Shown here piece by piece: positions 18,556 to 26,895 of a DNA stretch of 58,879 nt. Location of the stretch: positions 1 to 58,879 of the forward strand of contig JAPYNY010000027.1 in assembly GCA_028283145.1 (NCBI GenBank), written 5' to 3'. The stretch's first letter is position 1. The number at the start of each line of letters is the position of its first letter. Position numbers and translations under genes: made by a program. This DNA comes from Candidatus Hopanoidivorans cymbastelae (GTDB taxonomy: Bacteria > Actinomycetota > Acidimicrobiia > Acidimicrobiales > Hopanoidiivorantaceae). The notes below the pieces were generated by a model. The model was not told where the DNA came from. It was given only the letters and a program-made list of their open reading frames with translations, and searched no databases.

Positions 18556-19452
18556 CTAGAAGATTAAAAGCACATCAGCCGTGATAGCAGCAAAAAGAGC
18601 CAACAGATACAGCATGGAGAAAAAGAACAGCTTCATGGCATTGTCCTGGCTCAAAGTCAACCTGACCACTGCTGCATAAATCAGGAAACAAACCCCCAGT
18701 ACGATGGCAGCGGCTATGTAGATCACACCCATCTCCCCTATCGGAATAAACACCAAGCTGAGCCCCACCACAATGGCGGTGTAAACCAGCATGCGATTTG
18801 CCACCGCCCGGAATTCGGCCACCACTGGCAGCATGGGCACGCCGGCGGCCTGGTAGTCGTCTCGATAGTGGACAGCCAGAGCCCAAAAATGTGGTGGAGT
18901 CCAAAAGAAAATCAACGCAAATAGCAGCACTGGGGCCCAACCCAGCCCATTGTGAACTGCGGCCCAACCCACCAGAGGCGGCACGGCGCCAGCGGCTCCG
19001 CCGATGACTATGTTGGCGGGTGAGCGGCGCTTCAGCCAGATGGTATAGATCACCACGTAGAACACGGCTGCTCCGAGCGACAGGGCGGCGCTCAGCCAGT
19101 TCACCCAAACAGCAAAGACCACCAGAGCTGCAACTTCAAGTGCGACTACCAAGGCAATCGCGTTGGAAATCTCAAGTTCGCCGGCGGGCAGGGGGCGCAG
19201 CTTGGTTCTTTCCATGATCGAGTCGATGTCTCTGTCCAACACCATGTTGGCGGCATTAGCCCCCATTGCAGCCAAGGCGCCACCGATGACGGTAGCCAGC
19301 ATCAAGGATGTAGCAGGCACCCCGTCATGGGCCAAAAACATAGAAGGCAAAGTGGTGACCAGCAGCAACAGCACTATGCGAGGCTTGGTGAGTGCAAGAT
19401 AGGCACTGATATGGCGAGTCCGAGTGGCCTTGGACTGTGCCTTGACGCTCAC
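18556..19452 (-). CDS. ctaB: Protoheme IX farnesyltransferase
   Basis: Protein of 298 aa. It attaches the farnesyl group to heme b to give heme O, in the membrane. Hallmarks are YLALTKPRIVLLLLVTTLP, NMVLDRDIDSIMERTKLRPL (the NxxxDxxxD prenyl-diphosphate site plus the R-T-x-x-R-P-L line) and WTPPHFWALA with YRDDY. Eight to nine hydrophobic helices are present. The start is GTG at 19452. The gene is divergent from ctaA (30 bases apart) and first in the long oxidase operon, so heme O/A synthesis and its consumer are encoded together. Confidence 0.94.
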   Translation of the reverse strand: MSVKAQSKATRTRHISAYLALTKPRIVLLLLVTTLPSMFLAHDGVPATSLMLATVIGGALAAMGANAANMVLDRDIDSIMERTKLRPLPAGELEISNAIALVVALEVAALVVFAVWVNWLSAALSLGAAVFYVVIYTIWLKRRSPANIVIGGAAGAVPPLVGWAAVHNGLGWAPVLLFALIFFWTPPHFWALAVHYRDDYQAAGVPMLPVVAEFRAVANRMLVYTAIVVGLSLVFIPIGEMGVIYIAAAIVLGVCFLIYAAVVRLTLSQDNAMKLFFFSMLYLLALFAAITADVLLIF

Positions 19453-19482
19453 TCATCTAATGCTACTGCATAGGCTGAAAAT

Positions 19483-20541
19483 ATGCGAATGTCCGTGTCG
19501 CCTGAGAGGTTCCAACGTTTTGCGCTTTGGGCAATCTGGTCGCTGGCTGCGATTGTGGTGACTGGAGTTGCTGTGAGGCTGACGGGATCAGGGCTGGGAT
19601 GCCCCGACTGGCCGACCTGTGAAGACAAGCAGCTGGTCTCGCCCTGGGAGTATCACGCGGTGATTGAATTCGGCAACCGGCTGGTGACGGGCTTGGTATC
19701 TTTGGCGGTTGCCTTGGCGGTGCTTGGGTCGATCTGGCGGAGGCCCAAAAGGATGGATTTAATTTGGTGGTCGCTGGGGTTGGTCGCTGGTGTCGGTGCG
19801 CAGGTCTTGCTGGGACGCTGGGTGGTTACTTCGCACCTTACGCCGTGGATTGTCATGGCACATTTTCTGGTGTCTATGGTGCTGCTTTGGAATGCCATTG
19901 TGCTGTATCACAGGGCCAAGCTGCCTGATGACGGCGTTGGGACAGCACAGACATCCGTCGCACAGCAAACCGGTCCGCACCAGACCGCAGTGACCCCTAC
20001 GCACCACCCTGCCGTGAACCCTACGCACCACCCCGCAGTGCGCTTTCTGATGTGGCTTATCGGGGCCGTGACTGTCTGGGTTTTGGTGAGTGGCACCATC
20101 GTAACAGGAGCTGGCCCGCACGGGGGCGACGAGGATGCCGAAAGATTGAATTACGACATCTCAAATGTGGCCAGGATTCATGCCATCGGGGTTATTGTTT
20201 TACTGGTTTTGGTGTTGTGGATGTTCTGGATACTCTCCCGCCATGAAAGTTGGGGACACTACTACCAGTCAACCTATGCCTTGTTGGGCGTGATTTTAGC
20301 CCAGGGTTTCATTGGCTACGTCCAGTATTTCAACGATGTTCCAGAGTTGCTGGTGGGCATCCACGTGGCAGGCGCCATCAGCGTTTGGTGGGCTATGCTC
20401 AACCTGCATCTGACGGTGTTGCCTCCCAAACGGCTAGGGGCAAAAAGCTCCGCGGAGCAACGACTGGAATCAAACCATCTGGCACCAAGCTCGTCGGGGA
20501 TAACACAACCTGAAGACACACCCGCAACGCTGCCAAGCTAA
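19483..20541 (+). CDS. ctaA: Heme A synthase
   Basis: Protein of 352 aa that oxidises the C8 methyl of heme O to give heme A. Diagnostic lines are VAVRLTGSGLGCPDWPTCEDK near residue 30, EFGNRLVTGLVSL, and paired His positions in VMAHFLVSMVLLW, RIHAIGVIVLLVL and GIHVAGAISVWW. Eight hydrophobic helices are present. Between helices 4 and 5 lies an odd loop made of two 24-bp tandem copies (19990-20037) that encode PTHHPAV-type repeats. It is divergent from ctaB and presumably co-regulated with it. The C-terminal 25 residues are hydrophilic and look variable. Confidence 0.93.
   Translation: MRMSVSPERFQRFALWAIWSLAAIVVTGVAVRLTGSGLGCPDWPTCEDKQLVSPWEYHAVIEFGNRLVTGLVSLAVALAVLGSIWRRPKRMDLIWWSLGLVAGVGAQVLLGRWVVTSHLTPWIVMAHFLVSMVLLWNAIVLYHRAKLPDDGVGTAQTSVAQQTGPHQTAVTPTHHPAVNPTHHPAVRFLMWLIGAVTVWVLVSGTIVTGAGPHGGDEDAERLNYDISNVARIHAIGVIVLLVLVLWMFWILSRHESWGHYYQSTYALLGVILAQGFIGYVQYFNDVPELLVGIHVAGAISVWWAMLNLHLTVLPPKRLGAKSSAEQRLESNHLAPSSSGITQPEDTPATLPS
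19990..20037 (+). repeat. Two in-frame 24-bp tandem copies inside ctaA
   Basis: The unit GTGA-C/A-CCCTACGCACCACCC-T/C-GC-C/A occurs twice without spacer and is followed by GTG. It adds eight residues per copy (V-T/N-P-T-H-H-P-A) in a loop between helices and keeps the frame. Confidence 0.85.
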
Positions 20542-20545
20542 AACA

Positions 20546-20597
20546 GCGCCGGTCGGTATATGCGCTGGTCGGTATAGTAAATGCGCTGGTCGGTATA
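20546..20597 (+). repeat. Three 15-bp direct repeats upstream of clpS
   Basis: GCGC-C/T-GGTCGGTATA occurs at 20546, 20562 and 20583 (steps of 16 and 21 bases). The last copy runs into the TATAAT box of clpS. It may be an operator array, or a recent duplication that created extra TATA-like boxes. Confidence 0.75.
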
Positions 20598-20607
20598 ATT
20601 GTCTTAG
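20594..20607 (+). promoter_or_regulatory. Probable leaderless promoter of clpS
   Basis: A perfect TATAAT at 20594-20599 is followed by 8 bases and then the ATG of clpS. No Shine-Dalgarno sequence is present. The expected transcript start falls at or next to the ATG, as in leaderless actinobacterial mRNAs. Confidence 0.65.
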
Positions 20608-20913
20608 ATGTCGCCAACTCCGCTAGCACCTGTCCAGGACCCCTGCTTAGATGAGGCAGTTGACGAGGATATTCGCATAGACAGGTCTTGGATGGTCATC
20701 GTCTGGGACGACCCTATTAATTTGATGTCTTATGTGGTGTATGTCTTTATGAAGCTGTTTGGGCAGAGCCTTGAGAACGCTACGCAACTGATGTGGCAGG
20801 TGCACAACGAGGGGAAAGCTGTGGTATCCAGCGGGACTCGTGAAAAAGCCGAGTTGGATGTCTTCCGCCTCCATGAGCACGGCTTGTGGGCTACTATGCA
20901 GCAAGATATTTAA
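20608..20913 (+). CDS. clpS: ATP-dependent Clp protease adaptor ClpS
   Basis: Protein of 101 aa. ClpS carries N-end-rule substrates to the ClpA/ClpC unfoldase in the cytoplasm. The core is visible: [20 protein letters not shown] (the N-D-P line of the substrate pocket), the helix with [12 protein letters not shown], and the [18 protein letters not shown] end. It is followed 25 bases later by a DUF2017 gene, the usual actinobacterial neighbour. Confidence 0.95.
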   Translation: MSPTPLAPVQDPCLDEAVDEDIRIDRSWMVIVWDDPINLMSYVVYVFMKLFGQSLENATQLMWQVHNEGKAVVSSGTREKAELDVFRLHEHGLWATMQQDI

Positions 20914-20938
20914 GCAATAAACTCGGCGGTTACTAGCT

Positions 20939-21547
20939 TTGGGAAACTTCTTCAAATTCGGCAATGGCGGGGCCAAAGGGCAACCTCCTGAGTATCGCCA
21001 TATTGAGCCAGTTGCGGGCGAGCATGAGTCTCCCGCAAACGAGCCTTTGACAGGCGAGGAGGCTTCAGGCATGGGTGCGATATTGCGGTTGTCGTCAACC
21101 GAAGTGAAGCTGCTGCAGCTTTATTCCAAACTTTTAGCGGACGACTTTGAAGACGCTGACAATCCCCGTCTATACCCTGAAGCTCATCTTGAAAACCCTA
21201 AGCTCCAAGAGGAATTCGCCGACCTCACCCAGCAAGAACTTCAAACCAGCCGACTCAAGGCATTGAACACCCTGACCGCGACTATCGCCGCCAACAACCA
21301 CCAAACTCTAACCTGCGAACAGCTAGGCAACTGGGCCATGTCGCTCAGCGTTTTGCATCTGGCTTTGGGCGCCAAGCTGGAAGCCAAGGGATTTGCGCTA
21401 GACGATCTAGAAAGCGTCTTGGAAGATTTCCCCGACGAAGATGACCGCTTTGAATTAGCCGCTTATCTCCTGATGGCAGATATACTGGAAGAGGCTTCGA
21501 GGTTTCTGGTGAGTCAGTTGACACTGGAATTCAACGAAAGGCACTAG
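20939..21547 (+). CDS. DUF2017 family protein
   Basis: About 202 aa from a TTG start. A later ATG at 21071 would remove 44 residues and start at MGAILRLSS. The body is acidic and helical (FEDADNPRLYPEAHLENPKL, then a long helix QQELQTSRLKALNTLTATI, and NWAMSLSVLHLALGAKLEAKG). This architecture and the position after clpS fit DUF2017, a conserved actinobacterial protein of unknown role that is thought to be linked to ClpS function by gene neighbourhood. The first 44 residues are low in conserved character, so the true start is uncertain. Confidence 0.75.
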   Translation: MGNFFKFGNGGAKGQPPEYRHIEPVAGEHESPANEPLTGEEASGMGAILRLSSTEVKLLQLYSKLLADDFEDADNPRLYPEAHLENPKLQEEFADLTQQELQTSRLKALNTLTATIAANNHQTLTCEQLGNWAMSLSVLHLALGAKLEAKGFALDDLESVLEDFPDEDDRFELAAYLLMADILEEASRFLVSQLTLEFNERH

Positions 21548-21623
21548 CATTTCTTTAAGTGGTCTAGTCATAAGCTGTTTGCATCCACAAGCCCCAGAAG
21601 AAGCGGCAAGGAAGAAATAGTAA

Positions 21624-21696
21624 GCCCCCATCGTCTAGTGGCCTAGGACGCTGCCCTTTCAAGGCGGTAACACGGGTTCGAATCCCGTTGGGGGTG
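21624..21696 (+). tRNA. tRNA-Glu (TTC)
   Basis: Cloverleaf: acceptor GCCCCCA with TGGGGGT, anticodon loop CTTTCAA with anticodon TTC, T-arm ACGGG-TTCGAAT-CCCGT, discriminator G. CCA is not encoded. First of three tRNA genes in a row. Confidence 0.95.
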
Positions 21697-21705
21697 CTTA
21701 CAAGT

Positions 21706-21780
21706 GGTCCCGTGGTGCAGCTTGGAGTGCACGCCGGCCTGTCAAGCCGGAGGTCGCGGGTTCAAATCCCGTCGGGACCG
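21706..21780 (+). tRNA. tRNA-Asp (GTC)
   Basis: Acceptor GGTCCCG pairs with CGGGACC. The anticodon stem is CCGGC/GCCGG with loop CTGTCAA (GTC), and the T-arm contains TTCAAAT. The three bases after the discriminator read CCA, so a 3' CCA may be encoded here, unlike in the two neighbours. Confidence 0.94.
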
Positions 21781-21868
21781 CCAGAGTGCTTGAAGTAAGA
21801 AGTCATGGCATGGCTGGAAAGCTTAGCTGAAAGGTGTGGCGAGATGGCTTTTGCTTCAGGTGCTGCTT

Positions 21869-21941
21869 GGTCGGGTAGCTCAGTCGGTAGAGCGTCCGCC
21901 TGAAAAGCGGAAGGTCCCCGGATCGATCCCGGGCCCGACCA
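21869..21941 (+). tRNA. tRNA-Phe (GAA)
   Basis: Acceptor GGTCGGG pairs with CCCGACC. The D-arm is GCTCAGTCGGTAGAGC, the anticodon loop CTGAAAA gives GAA, and the T-arm is CCCGG-ATCGATC-CCGGG. Discriminator A, no encoded CCA. Confidence 0.95.
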
Positions 21942-22077
21942 CACAAAACTAGTGGCAGAGAGGAGAGTTGCGCTAAGCCAGTGGCGGGGGAGGCAGCTGC
22001 ACAAAGCTGCTGGCAGTGGCTGCGCAAGGCAGCCCGAGCCGGGCAAGACGAGCGGCTGGGATTTGCCCGAAAGTTGG

Positions 22078-22704
22078 TTAGTTCAAGTTGCCGAAGAAGG
22101 GGTCAACGAAAAAAGCGGCATGCTCAGCCAAGGCACTGGCTGTCAGAGACATTCTTTTTTCGCAATTCCAGTGGTCAACAGTCTCAAAGGTGTACGTTTC
22201 AAGAGTGCCTTGGCTACGTCTCATCCCAGCAAAAACTCTGCAAAAAAGAGGATAAGAATATAGAAACTCGGCAAGGATAACGTCTGGAGGGTAAGCTCTC
22301 AGCCCTAACTGAAGCATCTCAACCTGATCAAAGTCCTTGAAATTCTCGGTAACTATGATTTGGGCCTTGGCCGCCCGTGCTGAGGCCGCTATAGGTTGGT
22401 CTTTGTTGGAAGTTCGCTCCAGTGCTTTGGCGAACCGTCTCCAATCTCTCTCGTCAACGAAAGTGTAACGCTTTTTCAACACCTTCGCTAACTCCTCACG
22501 GGTAATCCCCATGCCCTTTATATAACGACCCTCATTCCCCACGATCCACTCATCAATCACATAATCTGAGAGCGATAAACGGCATAACTCAAGGCCTGCA
22601 GCATTAACGAAAACTGGCGTCAAGTTAGTGTCAATCCAGATGTTGGTGTCTAGAAAAAGATTGGCTCCTATAATCCTGGGTTTTGGCCACTCAAGAGGGA
22701 GCAT
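22078..22704 (-). CDS. PIN-domain ribonuclease, probable toxin
   Basis: Protein of 208 aa. The opening FLDTNIWID (first catalytic Asp) and the later IIVTENFKDFD with DQPIAASARAAKA before it give the PIN fold with its acidic metal-binding residues. VapC-like toxins of this class cut tRNA or mRNA, but the target here cannot be read. It begins 3 bases after the stop of the preceding small gene, whose end supplies a GGAG ribosome site, so the two are a toxin-antitoxin operon by arrangement. The longer C-terminus (about 70 residues after the PIN core) is unlike short VapC proteins. It sits next to a tRNA cluster, a common insertion place. Confidence 0.75.
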   Translation of the reverse strand: MLPLEWPKPRIIGANLFLDTNIWIDTNLTPVFVNAAGLELCRLSLSDYVIDEWIVGNEGRYIKGMGITREELAKVLKKRYTFVDERDWRRFAKALERTSNKDQPIAASARAAKAQIIVTENFKDFDQVEMLQLGLRAYPPDVILAEFLYSYPLFCRVFAGMRRSQGTLETYTFETVDHWNCEKRMSLTASALAEHAAFFVDPFFGNLN

Positions 22705-22707
22705 GTA

Positions 22708-22935
22708 TCAGTCTCCGTAGGCAGGTGTGCCCTCAAGCTCAGCCACGCTAGCCTGAAGCACTTTCCATCCGAAGGGAGACAGAAACTTCTCCAACTCAAA
22801 CGGAACCCCGTGGATGATGAAGTCGCGCACCATCTCATTGCGTTCAGGAGTGCCGTGGTCTCGCTCCAAGAGATACGCATACTGGGGAAGGTAATATTCC
22901 TCCACAGGAATCTCAGGAAGCTCCGTTGTTGTCAT
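22708..22935 (-). CDS. Probable antitoxin of the PIN-domain toxin
   Basis: Protein of 75 aa, acidic, starting ATG after a strong AAGGAGG site. No DNA-binding motif is evident, and the line REN-like EMVRDFIIHGVPFELEKFL looks helical. The call rests on operon order (small gene first, toxin 3 bases after) and on co-occurrence with the PIN protein. It might instead be an unrelated small partner. Confidence 0.6.
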   Translation of the reverse strand: MTTTELPEIPVEEYYLPQYAYLLERDHGTPERNEMVRDFIIHGVPFELEKFLSPFGWKVLQASVAELEGTPAYGD

Positions 22936-23197
22936 TGTGAGCCTCCTTTTTTTGGGCTTAATGAAATTCTACCGCACGAATGCTGCAAAACGGAATTTTG
23001 CGGCAAGATAAAACTTAGCTGCACAACCATGTTTAGCACCTGACCAGGCCAGGCTTCGCAAGGCTTCGCCAGCTATTTCACCAGCGGAGCTTCTACAGAG
23101 CGTCACATACCCTGAAATTCTGGAATAAAACTCCCATAACTCTTGTTATATAAACAGACACCAAAAAACATCAATATTTCAAAAAGGAGACAAATAT

Positions 23198-25111
23198 ATG
23201 GGTGCAGCAGTAGGAATTGACTTAGGCACTACCAACTCTGTGGTAGCCGTTCTGGAGGGAGGCGAGCCTACAGTGGTAGCCAACCAAGAGGGGTCGCGCA
23301 CTACGCCGTCTGTGGTGGCGTTTGACAAAAGTGGCGCCGTTTTGGTGGGTGAAGTTGCCAAGCGCCAATCCATCACCAACCCCGGCCGCACCATCCGCTC
23401 AATCAAACGTGAGATGGGCACCAACTGGAAAAAGGAAATCGCCACCGAAAAAGACGGCAAACAAGACACAAAAACCTACAAGCCAGAGGAAATCTCAGCC
23501 AGGACTTTGCGCAAGCTGAAGGAAAGCGCCGAAGCATATCTTGGAACTGACGTGACCTCGGCTGTGATTACTGTGCCGGCTTATTTTGACGACTCCCAGC
23601 GAACAGCCACACAGGACGCCGGCAAGGTAGCCGGCCTCGAAGTGCTGCGCATCATCAACGAGCCAACCGCGGCGGCTCTCGCCTACGGCATGGACAGCGA
23701 GAAAGACCAGACCGTGCTGGTATTTGACTTGGGCGGAGGCACTTTTGACGTTTCAGTTTTGGAGATTGCCGATGAAGTCTTTGAAGTCAAGGCCACCAGC
23801 GGTGATTCCCGCCTAGGCGGGGATGACTGGGATGAAAAAATCATCAACTGGCTGGTGGACAGCTTCAAAGCCGACAACGGAGTAGATCTGTCCAAAGACC
23901 CGATGGCTATGCAGCGCCTGAAGGAAGCCGCCGAGAAAGCCAAGATTGAGTTGTCGCAAAAGTCTGAAGCCCAGATCAACCTGCCCTTCATCACAGCCAC
24001 CGACGCTGGTGCCATCCACTTGGATTACACCTTGAGCCGGGCCAAGTTTGAAGCCATGACGGAAGATTTGCTCAAGCGCTGCCGGGGGCCGTTTGAGCGC
24101 GCCATCAAAGACTCTGGTCTGTCCATCAATGATATTGACCACGTGCTTTTGGTTGGTGGTTCTACCCGCATGCCCGCGGTGAATGAACTGGTCAAGGAAT
24201 TGACTGGCCGAGAGCCCCACAAGGGCGTCAACCCAGACGAAGTCGTGGCAGTCGGAGCAGCCATTCAGGCTGGCGTGCTGCGGGGCGAAGTGAAGGATGT
24301 CTTGTTGCTGGACGTCACCCCGCTTTCGCTGGGCATTGAGACCAAGGGCGGTGTTATGACGCAACTCATTGAGCGCAACACCACTATCCCCACGCAACGT
24401 TCGGAAACTTTCACCACCGCGGCACACAACCAGCCTTCAGTGGAAATTCATGTGCTTCAGGGCGAGCGCGAAATGGCGCGCTACAACAAGACCCTGGGCC
24501 GTTTTGACCTAGTGGATATTCCGCCCGCGCCGGCTGGAGTGCCCCAGATTGAGGTGAGCTTTGATATTGACGTCAACGGCATTGTGCATGTAACCGCCAA
24601 AGACAAGGCCACCAATAATAAGCAGTCCATCACCATCACCGGACAGTCGTCTCTGTCCAAAGAAGACATTGACCGCATGGTGCAAGACGCTGAAGAGCAC
24701 GCCGAGGAAGACCGCCGGCTGCGTGAGCAGGCCGATATTCGTAACGAGGCTGATGCCGTATGCTATCGAGCCGAGAGCTTTCTGAAAGACCAAAAGGAAG
24801 CTTTGCCTGAAGATACTGCCGAAGACATCTCCGAGAAAATGGAGGCGCTTAGGGGTTTGCTGAAAGACACGGCTGAGGACGGTGCCGACATGGACGCAGA
24901 CCAACTCACATTTGCCACCGCCGATCTCAGCGAAACCCTGCAGAACGCCGGCAAGCAACTTTACGAACAAGCTGGTGCTGGTGATGCCAACGCCTATGAT
25001 GCTGACGGCTCTCGGCAGGACTACGACGGGGCCGACTCGGCCTTTTCAGACGACAGCGTTGTGGATGCTGAAATAGTGGACGAGTCAACCACCGATGAAG
25101 CTGGGCGATGA
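23198..25111 (+). CDS. dnaK: Chaperone DnaK (Hsp70)
   Basis: Protein of 637 aa. The ATPase domain opens with [19 protein letters not shown] and contains the phosphate loops [15 protein letters not shown] and [13 protein letters not shown]. The linker [19 protein letters not shown] leads to the substrate domain, and the end is acidic ([15 protein letters not shown]). A good ribosome site (AAGGAG) lies upstream of the ATG. The insert typical of Gram-negative DnaK in lobe IIB region is short, as in Gram-positive forms. It overlaps grpE as ATGA, so dnaK-grpE-dnaJ form one operon. No CIRCE or HAIR operator was found in the 260 bases upstream. Confidence 0.97.
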   Translation: MGAAVGIDLGTTNSVVAVLEGGEPTVVANQEGSRTTPSVVAFDKSGAVLVGEVAKRQSITNPGRTIRSIKREMGTNWKKEIATEKDGKQDTKTYKPEEISARTLRKLKESAEAYLGTDVTSAVITVPAYFDDSQRTATQDAGKVAGLEVLRIINEPTAAALAYGMDSEKDQTVLVFDLGGGTFDVSVLEIADEVFEVKATSGDSRLGGDDWDEKIINWLVDSFKADNGVDLSKDPMAMQRLKEAAEKAKIELSQKSEAQINLPFITATDAGAIHLDYTLSRAKFEAMTEDLLKRCRGPFERAIKDSGLSINDIDHVLLVGGSTRMPAVNELVKELTGREPHKGVNPDEVVAVGAAIQAGVLRGEVKDVLLLDVTPLSLGIETKGGVMTQLIERNTTIPTQRSETFTTAAHNQPSVEIHVLQGEREMARYNKTLGRFDLVDIPPAPAGVPQIEVSFDIDVNGIVHVTAKDKATNNKQSITITGQSSLSKEDIDRMVQDAEEHAEEDRRLREQADIRNEADAVCYRAESFLKDQKEALPEDTAEDISEKMEALRGLLKDTAEDGADMDADQLTFATADLSETLQNAGKQLYEQAGAGDANAYDADGSRQDYDGADSAFSDDSVVDAEIVDESTTDEAGR

Positions 25112-25812
25112 GCCAAGCCAGCCATCCTGAACAGCCCCAGGATACAGCCACAACTGAAAAGACAGCAGAGTCATCTGACAATCCGGGCGTGGAGCAAGTA
25201 ACCGCTCATGACGCAGCCAACCTTGACGGCTCCGCCTATTCCGAACAGTCAGAGCAAGCATCGCAAGCCAATGGGCTAGAAGCTGAATCGGCCGCAGCCG
25301 GGGCAGCCGCAACCGAGACCGGGCCAGCCGGGGCCGAGCCGCCCGAGCCACAGGACGACTATCTTGAAGCCCTGCAACGCCTCAAGGCGGAATTCAACAA
25401 CTATCGGCGCCGTGTCAGGCAGCAGCAACATGAATCAGCTGAAAAAGCCACCGCTGCCCTGGTTGAAAAGCTGCTGCCGGTGGTGGACGCCTGTGAAGCT
25501 GCCCTGTCGCTATCTGCTTTGAGCGCCGATGCCAGCGCCAGCGCCAAAGAACCAAACTCCTTGTTGAACGAGCATGAAGGTTTGGTCAAACTCGCGGAAC
25601 TGCTGCTGTCGGTGCTTCAAGACCAAGGTCTGAAAGCCCTGCAACCAGAAGGCGAAGCCTTTGACCCAAATCTCCACGAAGCCATTGAGCACGTCTCTGT
25701 CGAAACAGGCGAAACAAACACCGAGGGCCCGGTAGTCAAGGAAGTGGCCAGAACGGGATACCTCTGGTGTGGCAAACTCCTGCGCCCAGCTCTAGTGAAA
25801 GTCAGAGGCTAG
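25108..25812 (+). CDS. grpE: Nucleotide exchange factor GrpE
   Basis: Protein of 234 aa that overlaps dnaK by 4 bases. About 85 residues of Ala/Glu/Ser-rich, low-complexity N-terminus precede the coiled coil ([20 protein letters not shown], the GrpE signature) and the beta domain ([34 protein letters not shown]). It releases ADP from DnaK. A short disordered-looking insertion, [20 protein letters not shown], sits between the helix and the beta domain. Confidence 0.95.
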   Translation: MSQASHPEQPQDTATTEKTAESSDNPGVEQVTAHDAANLDGSAYSEQSEQASQANGLEAESAAAGAAATETGPAGAEPPEPQDDYLEALQRLKAEFNNYRRRVRQQQHESAEKATAALVEKLLPVVDACEAALSLSALSADASASAKEPNSLLNEHEGLVKLAELLLSVLQDQGLKALQPEGEAFDPNLHEAIEHVSVETGETNTEGPVVKEVARTGYLWCGKLLRPALVKVRG

Positions 25813-25845
25813 ATTTCGCGCAGAGCGCAGAGATAGAGGCTGTGA

Positions 25846-26862
25846 ATGAGTGAAATCAAGCGTGAGTGGCTGGAAAAGGACTACTACAAAATCCTTGGCG
25901 TTGAGCGCACCGCTTCGCAAAAGGATATTACCAAGGCTTATCGCAAGCTAGCCCGCAAATACCATCCGGATGCCAACTCTTCGGCTGGCGCCGAAACCAA
26001 GTTCAAGGAGATCTCCGCGGCTCACAGCGTGCTAGGCGACCCAAAAGCCCGCAAAAACTATGACGAAGCCCAGAAAATTGGAATGTTCCAGTCGGGGCCG
26101 CGAACTACTAGTGGTGGCGGCATCCATTTTGAGACCGATGATTTAGGAGGTTTTTTTGCCAGGGGCACCGGAGCTAGAAGTGGCAGCAGCGGCCTGTTCA
26201 ATTTTGGCAGGAACTGGCCACGAGACGGAGAAGACGTCAGGGCGGCGGTAGCCATTTCTTTTGACGAAGCCATCAGAGGCAGGCAAGTAAGGGTGAGCAA
26301 CTCAGACTGGCCTTCTCGTTCCCCTGTCGCTGTGCGCATTCCACCGCTGGTGCAAGACGGTGATTTGATCAGAGCCAGGGGCAAAGGCCAGCCAGGCGCT
26401 GACGGCGGTCAAGACGGTGATTTGCTTGTGAGAGTTAAAGTTGGCAAGCACCCTGTGTATGAGCGCGATGGTCTCAACCTGAAAATGAACCAGAAAATCA
26501 ACTTTGTTCAAGCTGTTCTGGGCGGCGAAATAATTGTGCTGAATTACTACGGGGAAAAGTCAACCATAGCCATCCAACCTGGCACTCAATCGGGTCAAAC
26601 TTTGAGGCTGCGGGACAAGGGGCTCAAGCAAACAGCCAAAGGCAGTGCGTCCAGCACCGGCGAGGCCAAGCAGGGCAAGGCAAAAACAAGCAAGACAAAG
26701 GAATCCAAGGCAAAAGCAAGCGGCGCCAAAACGGGAGAAACCAAAGCAGGCGACTTGTTTGTGGAAATTCAAGTTGAGGTGCCCACCTCACTCACCGACG
26801 AACAACGCGATGCAGTTGAATCGCTAGCTGACGCTTTCGGCATGGATATGCCGGAGAATTAA
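25846..26862 (+). CDS. dnaJ: DnaJ-family co-chaperone without zinc finger
   Basis: Protein of 338 aa. The J domain (residues about 11-75) has the HPD motif in [10 protein letters not shown] and stimulates DnaK ATPase. A Gly/Phe-rich linker follows, then two C-terminal beta domains ([38 protein letters not shown]). No CxxCxGxG zinc repeats are present, so it is of the type B/CbpA plan although it occupies the dnaJ slot. Between LRLRDKGLK and [12 protein letters not shown] lies a roughly 40-residue Lys/Ala/Ser/Thr-rich insertion that is absent from normal DnaJ proteins. It is probably an exposed loop. Confidence 0.9.
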   Translation: MSEIKREWLEKDYYKILGVERTASQKDITKAYRKLARKYHPDANSSAGAETKFKEISAAHSVLGDPKARKNYDEAQKIGMFQSGPRTTSGGGIHFETDDLGGFFARGTGARSGSSGLFNFGRNWPRDGEDVRAAVAISFDEAIRGRQVRVSNSDWPSRSPVAVRIPPLVQDGDLIRARGKGQPGADGGQDGDLLVRVKVGKHPVYERDGLNLKMNQKINFVQAVLGGEIIVLNYYGEKSTIAIQPGTQSGQTLRLRDKGLKQTAKGSASSTGEAKQGKAKTSKTKESKAKASGAKTGETKAGDLFVEIQVEVPTSLTDEQRDAVESLADAFGMDMPEN

Positions 26863-26881
26863 CAACTTTGAAGCTTTTATA

Positions 26882-26895
26882 TAGCCTAAAAACAT
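26882..26895 (+). promoter_or_regulatory. Candidate leaderless -10 box of egtB
   Basis: TAGCCT is followed by 8 bases and the ATG at 26896. No Shine-Dalgarno sequence is visible. The spacing matches the clpS, gpmA, SRPBCC and ABC permease genes. Confidence 0.4.

Noticed and set aside
22936..23197. Possible CIRCE or HAIR heat-shock operator upstream of dnaK
   Set aside because: I searched for TTAGCACTC-N9-GAGTGCTAA and CTTGAG-N-CTCAAG type repeats and found neither. A weak ATAAC/GTTAT inverted repeat near 23136-23149 is too short to call.
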